NCBI GenBank assembly: GCA_039707655.1
Contig: CM077665.1
Location: 76,447,954 to 76,511,953, forward strand
Direction: 5' to 3'
DNA length: 64,000 nucleotides
Origin: Elymus sibiricus
Lineage: Eukaryota; Streptophyta; Magnoliopsida; Poales; Poaceae
Part shown: positions 34,401 to 45,261 of the stretch, piece after piece
How the letters are laid out: each line of letters starts with the position of its first letter
How positions within the stretch are numbered: the stretch's first letter is position 1
Notes under the pieces: model-generated
What the model saw: only the letters and a program-made list of their open reading frames with translations
What the model was told of the DNA's origin: nothing
Database searches by the model: none
Translations under genes and position numbers: made by a program

Positions 34401-35550
34401 CCAAGGGTTTTATCATGGAAGGCAAGGAAAATATGGGATGCCGCCTGAAGAAATCTATCTATGGATTAAAGCAAGCCTCTAGACAGTGGTATCTAAAGTT
34501 TAATTAGACAATTAAAAGTTTTGGATTTAAAAAAAATATTGAGGATAACTGCATTTATGCAAGGTTTAAAAATGGGAAATATATTTTCCTAATCTTGTAT
34601 GTGGATGATATCTTGCTTGCTAGCAGTGATGTTAGTCTACTACAAGAAACAAAGAAGTACTTGTCCTCAAATTTTGACATAACGGACCTTGGTGAAGCAT
34701 CATATGTTTTGGGCATAGAAATTCACCGAGATAGGAAAAATGGAGTCTTAGGACTATCGCAGAAGGCATATTTAGACAAGGTTCTTCAAAAGTACAATAT
34801 GCATGCGAGTAAAGCCACACCTGCTCCTATAGTCAAGGGCGATAGTTTTGGGAGATTCCAATGTCCCAAGAACCAGTACGAGATCGATCTAATGAAAGCA
34901 GTACCATATGCTTCGGCTGTTGGAAGCTTACAGTATGCACAAGTGTGCACTCGCCCTAACTTAGCTTTTGTCACCGGGGTACTCGGTAGATATAAAGAGA
35001 ATCCAGGCATAGAGCACTGGAAGATGGTAAAGAAAGCATTGCGTTATGCGCAAGGCACGAAAGAATACATGCTAACATACAGGAGATCTGATTCCCTAGA
35101 GATAAGAGGGTATTCAGACGCAGATTTTGCGGGGGACAGAGATGATAGAAAATCCACGCCAGGATACGTGTTCACTCTCGCTGGAGGGGCTATTTCGTGG
35201 AAAAGCTCCAAACAGTCAATAGTTGCATCGTCCACGATGTATGCAGAATTTATAGCATGTTTTGAGGCCACGGGGCAGGCGATATGGTTAAAGAAATTTA
35301 TACCCGACTTGAAAGTGGTAGATTGTATTCACAAACCACTAAAGATGTACTGTGACAACCAGCCCGCAGTATTCTATGCTCACAACAACAAGTCGAGTAA
35401 TGCTGCCAAAACAATAGAGATAAAGTATTATGTTGTGAAAGATAAAATCCAGGATCACACTATAAGTCTCGAGCATATAAGGACAAAGGATATGCTTGAG
35501 GATCCGCTTACGAAAGGCTTACCACCCAATGTGTTCAAGGAACACTTAGC
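31423..35550 (+). pseudogene. Copia gag-pol polyprotein, broken by stops and frameshifts and cut by insertion
   Basis: The start at 31423 (MSCLKDVPTLRGDNYTEW) is followed by an in-frame TAG at 31537. The long open part 31621-33252 contains gag, the zinc knuckle [14 protein letters not shown], protease ([10 protein letters not shown]) and integrase with its HHCC part and first two catalytic Asp. A G-run near 33175-33181 appears one base short and shifts the frame. The second open part (33267-34301) has the integrase glutamate ([11 protein letters not shown]), a TAG at 33819-33821 and the start of reverse transcriptase. Another shift is near 34265 and a TAG at 34505-34507. YVDD and RNase H (DADFAGD) are in 34595-35550. 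The last codons lie beyond the nested element (44571-44618). Confidence 0.92.
35546..35550. repeat. Target-site duplication TTAGC (left)
   Basis: TTAGC directly precedes the Angela-type element and is repeated directly after it at 44571-44575. It falls within the last codons of the host copia gag-pol. Confidence 0.97.
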
Positions 35551-37403
35551 TGTTGGGGAACGTTGCATGGGAAACAAAAATTTTCCTACGCACACACAAG
35601 ATCTATCCATGGTGATGAGCATCTACGAGAGGGAGAGTGAATCTACATACCCTTGTAGATCGCTAAGCGGAAGCGTTTAAGAAACGCGGTTGATGTAGTC
35701 GAACGTCTCCGCGATCCAAATCGCAAGTCGTCCCTCGATCCGATCACGAACTAGCGCCGAACGGACGGCACCTCCGCGTTCAACACACGTACGGCTTGAT
35801 GACGCCTTCACCTCCTCGATCCAGCGAGCGATGGTGAAGTAGTGGTTGAGTTCCAGCAGCACGACGGCGTGGTGATGGTGGTGAGGAACAATCTCTGCAG
35901 GGCTTCGCCAAGCGCTACGGAGATTATGACGGAGGAACTAGAGGGTTAGGGTTGCCGCACACGGCTTGGGGAAATCTTGATGTGTCCCGTGTGCTAGCCC
36001 TGCCCCTCTATTTATATGTTGAGCCTTGGGGTCTAAACTTGGAGTAAAAGCCTCCTCCAGGTCGGTTTTGCCCGCACAAGGTCGGTTTGGCCCGCAGGGA
36101 AAGAGTCCAACTCGGATCCCTGCCGAACCGTGCACAGCCGCGGACAAGCGGTAGTACCGCTCACAAGCGGTAGTACCGCTTGGGCGGTAGTACCGCTTCA
36201 CACAAGCGGTAGTACCGCTCGGGCGGTAGTACCGCTTCATACAAGCGGTAGTACCGCTTACGCGGCAGAAAAACTACTTTTGCACTTTCCAATACCTCGT
36301 GGGCTTTATCCCTTTGGCCCATATAAAGTGTTGCTGTACCCGAACACTTCGGTAAACATCCGGAACCCATTCCGGTGAACTCCGGAACTCTTCCGGAGAT
36401 CAAAACACTATTATCACATATATCAATCTTTACCTCCGGACTATTCCGGAGATCCTCGTCATGTCCGGGATCTTATCCGGGACTCCGAACAGCCTTCGGT
36501 CACCAACATAATAACTCAACTATACTAATCGTCACCAAACGTTAAGTGTGTAGACCCTGCGGGTTCGAGAACTATGTAGACATGACCGAGACACCTCTAC
36601 GGCCAATAACCAATAGCGGGACCTGGATGCCCATATTGGCTCCTACATATTCTACGAAGATCTTTTATCGGTCGAACCTCTATGTCAAGGATTCAGTTAA
36701 TCCCGTATGCTGTTCCCTTTGTTCTTCGGTATGTTACTTGCCCGAGATTCGATCGTCGGTATCTCTATACCTAGTTCAATCTCGTTACCGGCAAGTCTCT
36801 TTACTCGTTCCATAATACAAGATCTCGTGGCTAAAACTTTAGTCACATTGCTTACAAGGCTCATTGTGATGTTGTATTACCGAGTGGGCCCTGAGATACC
36901 TCTCCGTCACACAGAGTAACAAATCCCAGTCTTGATCCATGCCAACCCAACAGACACCCTCGGAGATACCTGTAGAGCACCTTTATAGTCACCCAGTTAC
37001 GTTGCGACGTTTGATACACACAAGGTACTCCTCCGATGTCAGGGAGTTGCATGATCTCATGGTCATAGGAACAGATACTTGACATGCAGAAAACAATAGC
37101 AATAAACTGACACGATCAAATGCTACGTTCTTAGTTTGGGTCTTGTCCATCACATCATTCTCCTAATGATGTGATCCCGTTATCAAATGACATCTCATGT
37201 CAATGGCTAGGAAACCTTAACCATCTTTGATCAACGAGCTAGTCAACTAGAGGCTTACTAGGGACACAGTGTTGTCTATGTACCCACACATGTATTTGAG
37301 TTTCCAATCAATACAATTATAGCATGGATAATAAACGATTATCATGAACAAGGAAATATAATAATAACCAATTTATTATTGCCTCTAGGGCATATTTCCA
37401 ACA
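35551..37403 (-). repeat. 3' LTR of the Angela-type element
   Basis: On the minus strand it starts TGTTGGAAATATGCC and ends CGTTCCCCAACA. 1853 bp, nearly identical to 42719-44570. Because the LTR reads into the host copia gag-pol, the ORF at 34595-35680 is an artefactual fusion. Confidence 0.97.
36147..36258. repeat. Six palindromic AGCGGTAGTACCGCT repeats in the LTR
   Basis: Six near-perfect copies of the odd palindrome (A)GCGGTA-g-TACCGC(T), spaced about 18-21 bp. The other LTR carries the same array at 43315-43426. The decayed relative at 4161-6055 lacks it. Confidence 0.93.
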
Positions 37404-37453
37404 GTCTCCCACTTGCACTAGAGTCAATAATCTAGTTCACATCACTATGTGAT

Positions 37454-40400
37454 TTACATTGTAATGAATCGAACACCCATGCAGTTCTGGTGTTGTTCAT
37501 GTTTAGCCCTTGGAAGAGGTTTAGTCATCGGATCTGCAACATTTAGATCCGTGTGTACTTTGCAAATATTTATGTCGTCCTCCTTGATGTAATCGCGGAT
37601 GGAATTGAAACGTCGTTTTATGTGTCTGGTCCTCTTGTGAAATCTTGGTTCCTTGGCTAGAGCAATGGCACCAGTGTTATCACAAAACAGAGTCATTGGG
37701 TTAAGCGCACTAGGCACTACTCCAAGATCTGTCATGAACTCCTTCATCCAGACACCTTCCTTTGCCGCCTCCGAGGCTGCGATGTACTCCGCTTCGCATG
37801 TAGAATCAGCTACCACGCTTTGCTTGGAACTGCACCAGCTAACCGCACCCCCATTTAGAATAAATACGTATCCGGTTTGCGACTTAGAGTCATCCGGATC
37901 AGTGTCAAAGCTTGCATCGACGTAACCCTTTACGACGAGCTCTTGATCACCTCCATAAACGAGAAACATGTCCTTAGTCCTTTTCAGGTACTTCAGGATA
38001 TTCTTGACCGCCGTCCAGTGTTCCATTCCTGGATCACTTTGAAACCTTCCGACCATACTTATGGCAAGGCTGACATCGGGTCTTGTGCACAGCATTGCAT
38101 ACATAATAGAGCCTATGGCTGAAGCATAGGGGATGACACTCATCTTTTCTCTATCTTCTGCAGTCACTGGGCATTGAGTCTTACTCAACTTCACACCTTG
38201 CAAAACAGGCAAGAACCCCTTCTTGGACTGATCCATTTTGAACTTCTTCAAAATCTTATCAAGGTATGTGCTTTGTGAAAGTCCTATTAAGCGTCTTGAT
38301 CTATCTCTATAGATCTTGATGCCTAATATGAAAGCAGCTTCTCCTAGGTCCTTCATTGAAAAACTCTTGTTCAAATATTCCTTTACGCTTTCCAGCATTT
38401 CTATATTGTTTCCAATCAGTAATATGTCATCCACATATAATATTAGAAACGCTATAGAGCTCCCACTCACTTTCTTGTAAATACAAGCTTCTCCGTAAAC
38501 TTGTATAAACTCGAACGCTTTGATCACCTCATCAAAACGAAGATTCCAACTCCGAGATGCTTGCACCAGTCCATAAATGGATCGCTGGAGTTTGCAAACT
38601 TTGTCAGCATTCTCTGGATCGACAAAACCTTCTGGTTGCATCATATACAACTCTTCCTTAAGGTAACCGTTAAGGAACGCTGTTTTGACATCCATCTGCC
38701 AAATTTCATAATCGAAAAAGGCAGCTATTGCTAACATGATTCTGACGGACTTAAGCATCGCTACGGGTGAGAAGGTCTCATCGTAGTCAACTCCTTGAAC
38801 TTGTGAAAAACCCTTTGCCACAAGTCGAGCTTTATAGACAGTGACATTACCGTCCGCGTCCGTCTTCCTCTTAAAGATCCATTTGTTCTGAATGGCCTTA
38901 CGCCCTTCAGGTAATACTTCCAAAGTCCATACTTTGTTTTCATACATGGATCCCATCTCGGATTTCATGGCCTCTAACCACTTCTCGGAATCCGGGCTCA
39001 TCATCGCTTCTCCATAGCTCGTAGGTTCATCGTTGTTTAACAACATGACCTCTAAGACAGGGTTGCCGTACCACTCAGGAGCAGTACGCGTCCTTGTCGA
39101 CCTACGAGGTTCGATAGCAACTTGATCCAAAGCTTCATGATCATCATCATTAACTTCCTCTTCAGCTAATGTAGGCTCCACAGAAACAACTTTCTGCGCT
39201 GCGCTACTCTCAGGTTGAAGTAAAGGTTCAACAACCTCATCAAGTTCTATCTTCCTCCCACTCAACTCTTTCGAGAGAAACTCTTTCTCAAGAAATGTTC
39301 CGTTTTTAGCGACAAACACTTTGCCTTCGGATCTGAGGTAGAAGGTATACCCTACTGTCTCTTTTGGGTATCCTATGAAGACGCATTTCTCCGCTTTGGG
39401 TTCCAGCTTTTCAGGCTGAAGCTTTTTGACATAAGCATCACATCCCCAAACTTTAAGAAACGACAGTTTTGGCTTCTTGCCAAACCAAAGTTCATATGGC
39501 GTCGTCTCAACGGATTTCGATGGTGCCCTATTTAAAGTGAATGCAGCTGTCTCTAATGCATAACCCCAAAACGATAGTGGCAAATCGGCAAGAGACATCA
39601 TAGATCGCACCATATCCAATAAGGTTCGATTACGACGTTCGGACACACCATTACGCTGTGGTGTTCCAGGCGGTGTCAATTGTGAAACAATTCCACACTG
39701 TCTTAAGTGACTGCCAAACTCATAACTCAGATATTCTCCTCCTCGATCAGATCGTAGGAATTTAATCTTCTTGTTACGATGATTCTCAACTTCACTCTGA
39801 AATTGTTTGAACTTTTCAAATGTTTCAGACTTGTGTTTCATTAAGTAAATATACCCATATCTACTTAAGTCATCAGTGAAGGTGAGAAAGTAACGATAAC
39901 CACCGCGCGCCTCAATACTCATCGGACCGCACACATCAGTATGTATGATTTCCAATAAGTCACTTGCCCGTTCCATTGTTCCAGAGAACGGCGTTTTAGT
40001 CATCTTGCCCATGAGGCATGGCTCACATGTGTCAAGTGATTCAAAATCAAGTGACTCCAAAAGTCCATCAGCATGGAGCTTCTTCATGCGTTTTACGCCA
40101 ATATGACCTAAACGGCAGTGCCACAAGAAAGTGGTATTATCATTATCAATTCTACATCTTTTGGCATCAATGTTATGAACATGTGTATCATTACTATCGA
40201 GATTCAATAAGAATAAACCCCTCACATCGGGTGCATGACCATAAAAGATATTACTCATATAAATAGAACAACCATTATTCTCTGATTTAAATGAGTAACC
40301 GTCTCGCAATAAACAAGATCCAGATATAATGTTCATGCTTAACGCAGGCACCAAATAACACTTATTTAGGTTCATCACTAATCCCGACGGTAATCGAAGA

Positions 40401-41437
40401 GCGAGCGTGCCGACGGCGATCACATCAACCTTGGAACCATTTCCCACGCGCATCGTCACTTCGTCCTTTGCCAGCCTCCGTCTATTCCGCAGTTCCTGTT
40501 TTGAGTTGCAAATATGAGCAACCGCACCGGTATCAAATACCCAGGCACTACAACGAGAGTTGGTAAGGTACACATCAATAACATGTATATCATATATACC
40601 TTGTTTGTTGTTGGCCGCCTTCTTGTCAGCCAAATACTTGGGGCAATTCCGCTTCCAGTGTCCAGTTCCCTTGCAATGAAAACACACAGTTTCTGGTTTG
40701 GGTCCAGCCTTGGGTTTCTTCACGAGAGGAGCAACTGCTTTGCCACTCTGCTTGGAGTTACCCTTCTTACCCTTGCCATTTTTCTTGAAACTAGTGGTTT
40801 TATTGACCATCAACACTTGATGCTCCTTCTGAATTTCAGACTCAGCGGCTTTCAGCATCGCAAACAGCTCGGCAACTGACTTGTTCATCCCGTGCATGTT
40901 ATAGTTCAACACGAAGCTCTTGTAGCTAGGTGGCAATGATTGAAGAACTCTGTCAGTGATAGCCTCTGGCGGAAGGGGCATCCCTAACTCAGCCAGACGG
41001 GTGGAGTACCCAGACATTCTGAGCACGTGATTACTGATAGACCCGTTCTCCTCCATCTTGCAAGCATAGAACTTATCGGAGATCTCATATCTCTCGATCC
41101 GGGCATTCTTCTGAAAGATAAACTTCAACTCCTGGAACATCTCATATGCTCCATGACGTTCAAAACGTCTTTGAAGTCCCGGTTCTAAGCCATACAACAT
41201 TGCACATTGAACTATTGAGTAATCATCAGAACGAGCCTGCCAGGCGTTCACAACATCTAGAGACTCAACTGGAGCGGGTGGATCACCAAGCGGTGCATCA
41301 AGGACATAAGCCTTCTGGGAAGCCGTAAGGATAATCCTTAGATTACGGGCCCAGTCCACAAAGTTACTTCCATCATCTTTCAACTTAGCTTTCTCTAGGA
41401 ACGCATTAAAATTCAGGGGTGCTACTGCGCGAGCCAT
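37454..41437 (-). CDS. Copia gag-pol polyprotein, apparently intact (1327 aa)
   Basis: A single uninterrupted frame from ATG (41437) to stop. Domains in order: gag (about 1-250) with zinc knuckle C252-X2-C255-X4-H260-X4-C265; aspartic protease DTG at 302-304; integrase with H440/H445 and C471/C474 zinc part and catalytic D501, D564, E600 (D-35-E spacing); an acidic linker (about 720-790); reverse transcriptase with YVDD at 1001-1004; RNase H with GYVDAS near 1171 and CEAEY near 1214. Full length for the Angela/BARE family. It makes the virus-like particle proteins and enzymes for copy-and-paste transposition. All catalytic residues are in place, so it may be autonomous; expression is not shown by the sequence. 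Confidence 0.95.
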   Translation of the reverse strand: MARAVAPLNFNAFLEKAKLKDDGSNFVDWARNLRIILTASQKAYVLDAPLGDPPAPVESLDVVNAWQARSDDYSIVQCAMLYGLEPGLQRRFERHGAYEMFQELKFIFQKNARIERYEISDKFYACKMEENGSISNHVLRMSGYSTRLAELGMPLPPEAITDRVLQSLPPSYKSFVLNYNMHGMNKSVAELFAMLKAAESEIQKEHQVLMVNKTTSFKKNGKGKKGNSKQSGKAVAPLVKKPKAGPKPETVCFHCKGTGHWKRNCPKYLADKKAANNKQGIYDIHVIDVYLTNSRCSAWVFDTGAVAHICNSKQELRNRRRLAKDEVTMRVGNGSKVDVIAVGTLALRLPSGLVMNLNKCYLVPALSMNIISGSCLLRDGYSFKSENNGCSIYMSNIFYGHAPDVRGLFLLNLDSNDTHVHNIDAKRCRIDNDNTTFLWHCRLGHIGVKRMKKLHADGLLESLDFESLDTCEPCLMGKMTKTPFSGTMERASDLLEIIHTDVCGPMSIEARGGYRYFLTFTDDLSRYGYIYLMKHKSETFEKFKQFQSEVENHRNKKIKFLRSDRGGEYLSYEFGSHLRQCGIVSQLTPPGTPQRNGVSERRNRTLLDMVRSMMSLADLPLSFWGYALETAAFTLNRAPSKSVETTPYELWFGKKPKLSFLKVWGCDAYVKKLQPEKLEPKAEKCVFIGYPKETVGYTFYLRSEGKVFVAKNGTFLEKEFLSKELSGRKIELDEVVEPLLQPESSAAQKVVSVEPTLAEEEVNDDDHEALDQVAIEPRRSTRTRTAPEWYGNPVLEVMLLNNDEPTSYGEAMMSPDSEKWLEAMKSEMGSMYENKVWTLEVLPEGRKAIQNKWIFKRKTDADGNVTVYKARLVAKGFSQVQGVDYDETFSPVAMLKSVRIMLAIAAFFDYEIWQMDVKTAFLNGYLKEELYMMQPEGFVDPENADKVCKLQRSIYGLVQASRSWNLRFDEVIKAFEFIQVYGEACIYKKVSGSSIAFLILYVDDILLIGNNIEMLESVKEYLNKSFSMKDLGEAAFILGIKIYRDRSRRLIGLSQSTYLDKILKKFKMDQSKKGFLPVLQGVKLSKTQCPVTAEDREKMSVIPYASAIGSIMYAMLCTRPDVSLAISMVGRFQSDPGMEHWTAVKNILKYLKRTKDMFLVYGGDQELVVKGYVDASFDTDPDDSKSQTGYVFILNGGAVSWCSSKQSVVADSTCEAEYIAASEAAKEGVWMKEFMTDLGVVPSALNPMTLFCDNTGAIALAKEPRFHKRTRHIKRRFNSIRDYIKEDDINICKVHTDLNVADPMTKPLPRAKHEQHQNCMGVRFITM

Positions 41438-42718
41438 GATCTACAACATAAATATAGCAAAGACAACTTAGACTATTGTTCAAGATAATGAGTTTAATTA
41501 ATCATATTACTTAAAAACTCCCACTCAAATTGACATCCCTCCGGTCATTCGAGTGTAACATGATCCAAATCCACCAACTCAAGTCCGATCATCACGTGAG
41601 TCGAGGTGGTTTCAATGGTGAACATCTTATATGTTGATCATATCTACTATATGACTCATGTTCGACCTTTCGGTCTCTTGTGTTCCGAGGCCATGTCTGT
41701 ACATGCTAGGCTCGTCAAGTTTAACCCGAGTGTTCCGCGTGTGCAACATGGCTTGCACCCGTTGTATGCGAACGTAGAGTCTATCACACCCGATCATCAC
41801 GGCATGTCTCGAAACGACGAACTTTCGCAACGGTGCACACTTGGGGAGAACACAATTTATCTTGAAATTTAAGTGAGGGATCACCTTATAATGCTACCGT
41901 CGTCCTAAGCAAAATAAGATGCATAAAAGGATTAACATCACATGCAAATCATAAGTGACATGATATGGCCATGAACTTGTGCTTTTGATCTCCATCTCCA
42001 AAGCACCGACATGATCTCCATCGTCACCGGCATGACACCATGATCTCCATCATCTTGATCTCCATCAACGTGTCGCCATAAGGTTGTCGCGCCGACTGTT
42101 GCTTCCACGACTATTGCTAACGTTTAGCGATAAAGTAAAGCATTACATAGCGCTTAATGATTGACACGCAGGTCATACAATAATTAAAGACAACTCTATG
42201 GCTCCTGCCAGTTGCCGTACTCATCGACATGCAAGTCGTGATATTCTATACAAAACATGATCATCTCATACATCACATATATCTCATCATGTAATTGGCC
42301 ATATCATATCACATCATACCCTGCAAAAACAAGTTAGACGTCCTCTAATTGTTGTTGCAAATTTTACGTGGCTGCTACGGGTTTGCAAGAACCGTTCTTA
42401 CCTACGCAAAACCACAACGTGGTGTAGTGATTGCTTTTTGATCTTCTAAAAGAACCCTCTTCATTGAAATCGATTCAACTAAAGTGAGAGAGACAGACAC
42501 CCGCTAGCCATCTTTATGCAACGAAGTTACATGTCAGTTGAAGGAACCTGTCTCGCGTAAGTGTACGCGTAATGTCGGTCCGGGCCGCTTCATCTCACAG
42601 TACCGCCGAATCAAATATCAACTAGTAACGGCAAGCAATATGTATACATCCACGCCCACAACTCGTTTGTGTTCTACTCGAGATCTCATCTACGCATAGA
42701 CCTAGCTCATGATGCCAC
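41438..42718 (-). other. Leader and primer-binding site of the Angela-type element
   Basis: About 1.28 kb between the gag ATG and the 5' LTR, without a supported ORF. The primer-binding site (minus strand) TGGCATCATGAGC abuts the LTR at about 42705-42717. It contains repeated ccatgatctccatc motifs (41990-42060). Confidence 0.75.
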
Positions 42719-44570
42719 TGTTGGGGAACGTTGCATGGGAAACAAAAATTTTCCTACGCACACACAAGATCTATCCATGGTGATGAGCATCTACGAGAGG
42801 GAGAGTGAATCTACATACCCTTGTAGATCGCTAAGCGGAAGCGTTTAAGAAACGCGGTTGATGTAGTCGAACGTCTCCGCGATCCAAATCGCAAGTCGTC
42901 CCTCGATCCGATCACGAACTAGCGCCGAACGGACGGCACCTCCGCGTTCAACACACGTACGGCTTGATGACGCCTTCACCTCCTCGATCCAGCGAGCGAT
43001 GGTGAAGTAGTGGTTGAGTTCCAGCAGCACGACGGCGTGGTGATGGTGGTGAGGAACAATCTCTGCAGGGCTTCGCCAAGCGCTACGGAGATTATGACGG
43101 AGGAACTAGAGGGTTAGGGTTGCCGCACACGGCTTGGGGAAATCTTGATGTGTCCCGTGTGCTAGCCCTGCCCCTCTATTTATATGTTGAGCCTTGGGGT
43201 CTAAACTTGGAGTAAAAGCCTCCTCCAGGTCGGTTTTGCCCGCACAAGGTCGGTTTGGCCCGCAGGGAAAGAGTCCAACTCGGATCCCTGCCGAACCGTG
43301 CACAGCCGCGGACAAGCGGTAGTACCGCTCACAAGCGGTAGTACCGCTTGGGCGGTAGTACCGCTTCACACAAGCGGTAGTACCGCTCGGGCGGTAGTAC
43401 CGCTTCATACAAGCGGTAGTACCGCTTACGCGGCAGCAAAACTACTTTTGCACTTTCCAATACCTCGTGGGCTTTATCCCTTTGGCCCATATAAAGTGTT
43501 GCTGTACCCGAACACTTCGGTAAACATCCGGAACCCATTCCGGTGAACTCCGGAACTCTTCCGGAGATCAAAACACTATTATCACATATATCAATCTTTA
43601 CCTCCGGACTATTCCGGAGATCCTCGTCATGTCCGGGATCTTATCCGGGACTCCGAACAGCCTTCGGTCACCAACATAATAACTCAACTATACTAATCGT
43701 CACCAAACGTTAAGTGTGTAGACCCTGCGGGTTCGAGAACTATGTAGACATGACCGAGACACCTCTACGGCCAATAACCAATAGCGGGACCTGGATGCCC
43801 ATATTGGCTCCTACATATTCTACGAAGATCTTTTATCGGTCGAACCTCTATGTCAAGGATTCAGTTAATCCCGTATGCTGTTCCCTTTGTTCTTCGGTAT
43901 GTTACTTGCCCGAGATTCGATCGTCGGTATCTCTATACCTAGTTCAATCTCGTTACCGGCAAGTCTCTTTACTCGTTCCATAATACAAGATCTCGTGGCT
44001 AAAACTTTAGTCACATTGCTTACAAGGCTCATTGTGATGTTGTATTACCGAGTGGGCCCTGAGATACCTCTCCGTCACACAGAGTAACAAATCCCAGTCT
44101 TGATCCATGCCAACCCAACAGACACCCTCGGAGATACCTGTAGAGCACCTTTATAGTCACCCAGTTACGTTGCGACGTTTGATACACACAAGGTACTCCT
44201 CCGATGTCAGGGAGTTGCATGATCTCATGGTCATAGGAACAGATACTTGACATGCAGAAAACAATAGCAATAAACTGACACGATCAAATGCTACGTTCTT
44301 AGTTTGGGTCTTGTCCATCACATCATTCTCCTAATGATGTGATCCCGTTATCAAATGACATCTCATGTCAATGGCTAGGAAACCTTAACCATCTTTGATA
44401 ACGAGCTAGTCAACTAGAGGCTTACTAGGGACACGGTGTTGTCTATGTACCCACACATGTATTTGAGTTTCCAATCAATACAATTATAGCATGGATAATA
44501 AACGATTATCATGAACAAGGAAATATAATAATAACCAATTTATTATTGCCTCTAGGGCATATTTCCAACA
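42719..44570 (-). repeat. 5' LTR of the Angela-type element
   Basis: 1852 bp. Carries the promoter side of the element; includes the palindromic array at 43315-43426. Followed by TTAGC (44571-44575). Confidence 0.97.
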
Positions 44571-44791
44571 TTAGCCGGCATGGGTTTAAGGGAAAGCCTT
44601 ATGATTCCTGGATCATGAGAGGCCCAAAAGGAACAGAATTTGTTTCAGAACAGAGAAGTATGTTGTAGCTGTCTGATTCTATCGGCAATTGAGCTGTGAC
44701 GATGAAACATGTTCTATGTATTGATCTATGATGAAACGAGTAAAGTCAAAAGTATAAAGTTAAAAGTAAAGTTGAGATCAAGGGGGAGAAT
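44571..44791 (+). other. End of the host copia gag-pol and its polypurine tract
   Basis: After the TTAGC duplication the host element resumes: the last codons of its gag-pol end at TGA 44616-44618. A short 3' UTR and the polypurine tract (about 44778-44790) follow. Confidence 0.85.
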
Positions 44792-45167
44792 GTTAGGTTG
44801 ATCTCCTCCCGATCGGGCCCAACGGCTCGATCGGGCCCTTGCATCGCGCCCTGATCGGGGGCGCCCAACCAAACCATGGTTGGTGGGCCCCTGTCGCCGC
44901 GCTATATAAAGTGGTGGGGTGCCGGTTGCACGAGTTACGAGGTTGACCGTGCTCTGCCAAACCCCACCGACACCCCCTACCGATCTAGGGTTAGCGCGTC
45001 ACGACGGGAAGCACCGCCGCCACCACCTCTCTCTCTCTGTTCTCACCACTGTCGCCCTCCCACCATGGCCGCCGGCTCGAGCTCATCGAGCCAAGGAGAA
45101 GGTAAAACCCCATCTCACACTCACTGTTACCATGGATCCCAACCCATTCGATCTACAGAAACTATCA
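44792..45167 (+). repeat. 3' LTR of the host copia element (376 bp)
   Basis: Same ends as 29675-30032 (TGTTAGGTTG...ACTATCA), with 41 bp more in the GATCGGG region and a shorter CT run. Confidence 0.93.
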
Positions 45168-45261
45168 GTATCGTCTACTAGTGCCGGCAAATTCATCGTT
45201 TTCTACGTTGAACCAAACGCTCCATACCAACCCCTCCTTGATTGACAGCAGCAGAATAACA
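45168..45261. repeat. Right copy of the ~94-bp flanking duplication
   Basis: GTATCGTCTACTAGTGCC...AGAATAACA; continues into unique DNA (tggactgatgc...). See 29575-29674. Confidence 0.88.

Larger units (their letters stand above)
35551..44570 (-). mobile_element. Complete, very young Angela-type copia retrotransposon (9020 bp)
   Basis: 3' LTR 35551-37403 and 5' LTR 42719-44570 (minus orientation), TTAGC duplicated on both sides, intact polypurine tract (reverse complement of 37404-37423, AGTGGGAGAC against the LTR), and a primer-binding site next to the 5' LTR (minus, TGGCATCATGAGC, a variant of the tRNA-iMet type). It carries one uninterrupted polyprotein. By eye the LTRs differ by two substitutions (36269 a/c; an a/g near 37268) and one 1-bp indel (near 37230) in about 1852 bp. 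Confidence 0.97.
29675..45167 (+). mobile_element. Copia retrotransposon with broken gag-pol, host of a nested Angela-type insertion
   Basis: 5' LTR 29675-30032, primer-binding site TGGTATCAGCGAGAG (30034-30048, tRNA-iMet type), leader to about 31420, gag-pol 31423-35550 continuing at 44571-44618, polypurine tract atcaagggggaga (about 44778-44790), 3' LTR 44792-45167. It is interrupted by the element at 35551-44570. It differs in sequence from the Angela family and is a separate copia lineage. The reading frame carries several stops and frameshifts. Confidence 0.92.

Noticed and set aside
34595..35680. Copia ORF continuing past 35550
   Set aside because: The last 43 codons are LTR sequence of the nested element, a fusion created by insertion; the true end is at 44616-44618.
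36147..36258. Regular palindromic repeats resembling a CRISPR array
   Set aside because: Eukaryotic LTR sequence with spacers of only 3-6 bp and no cas genes; duplicated in both LTRs.
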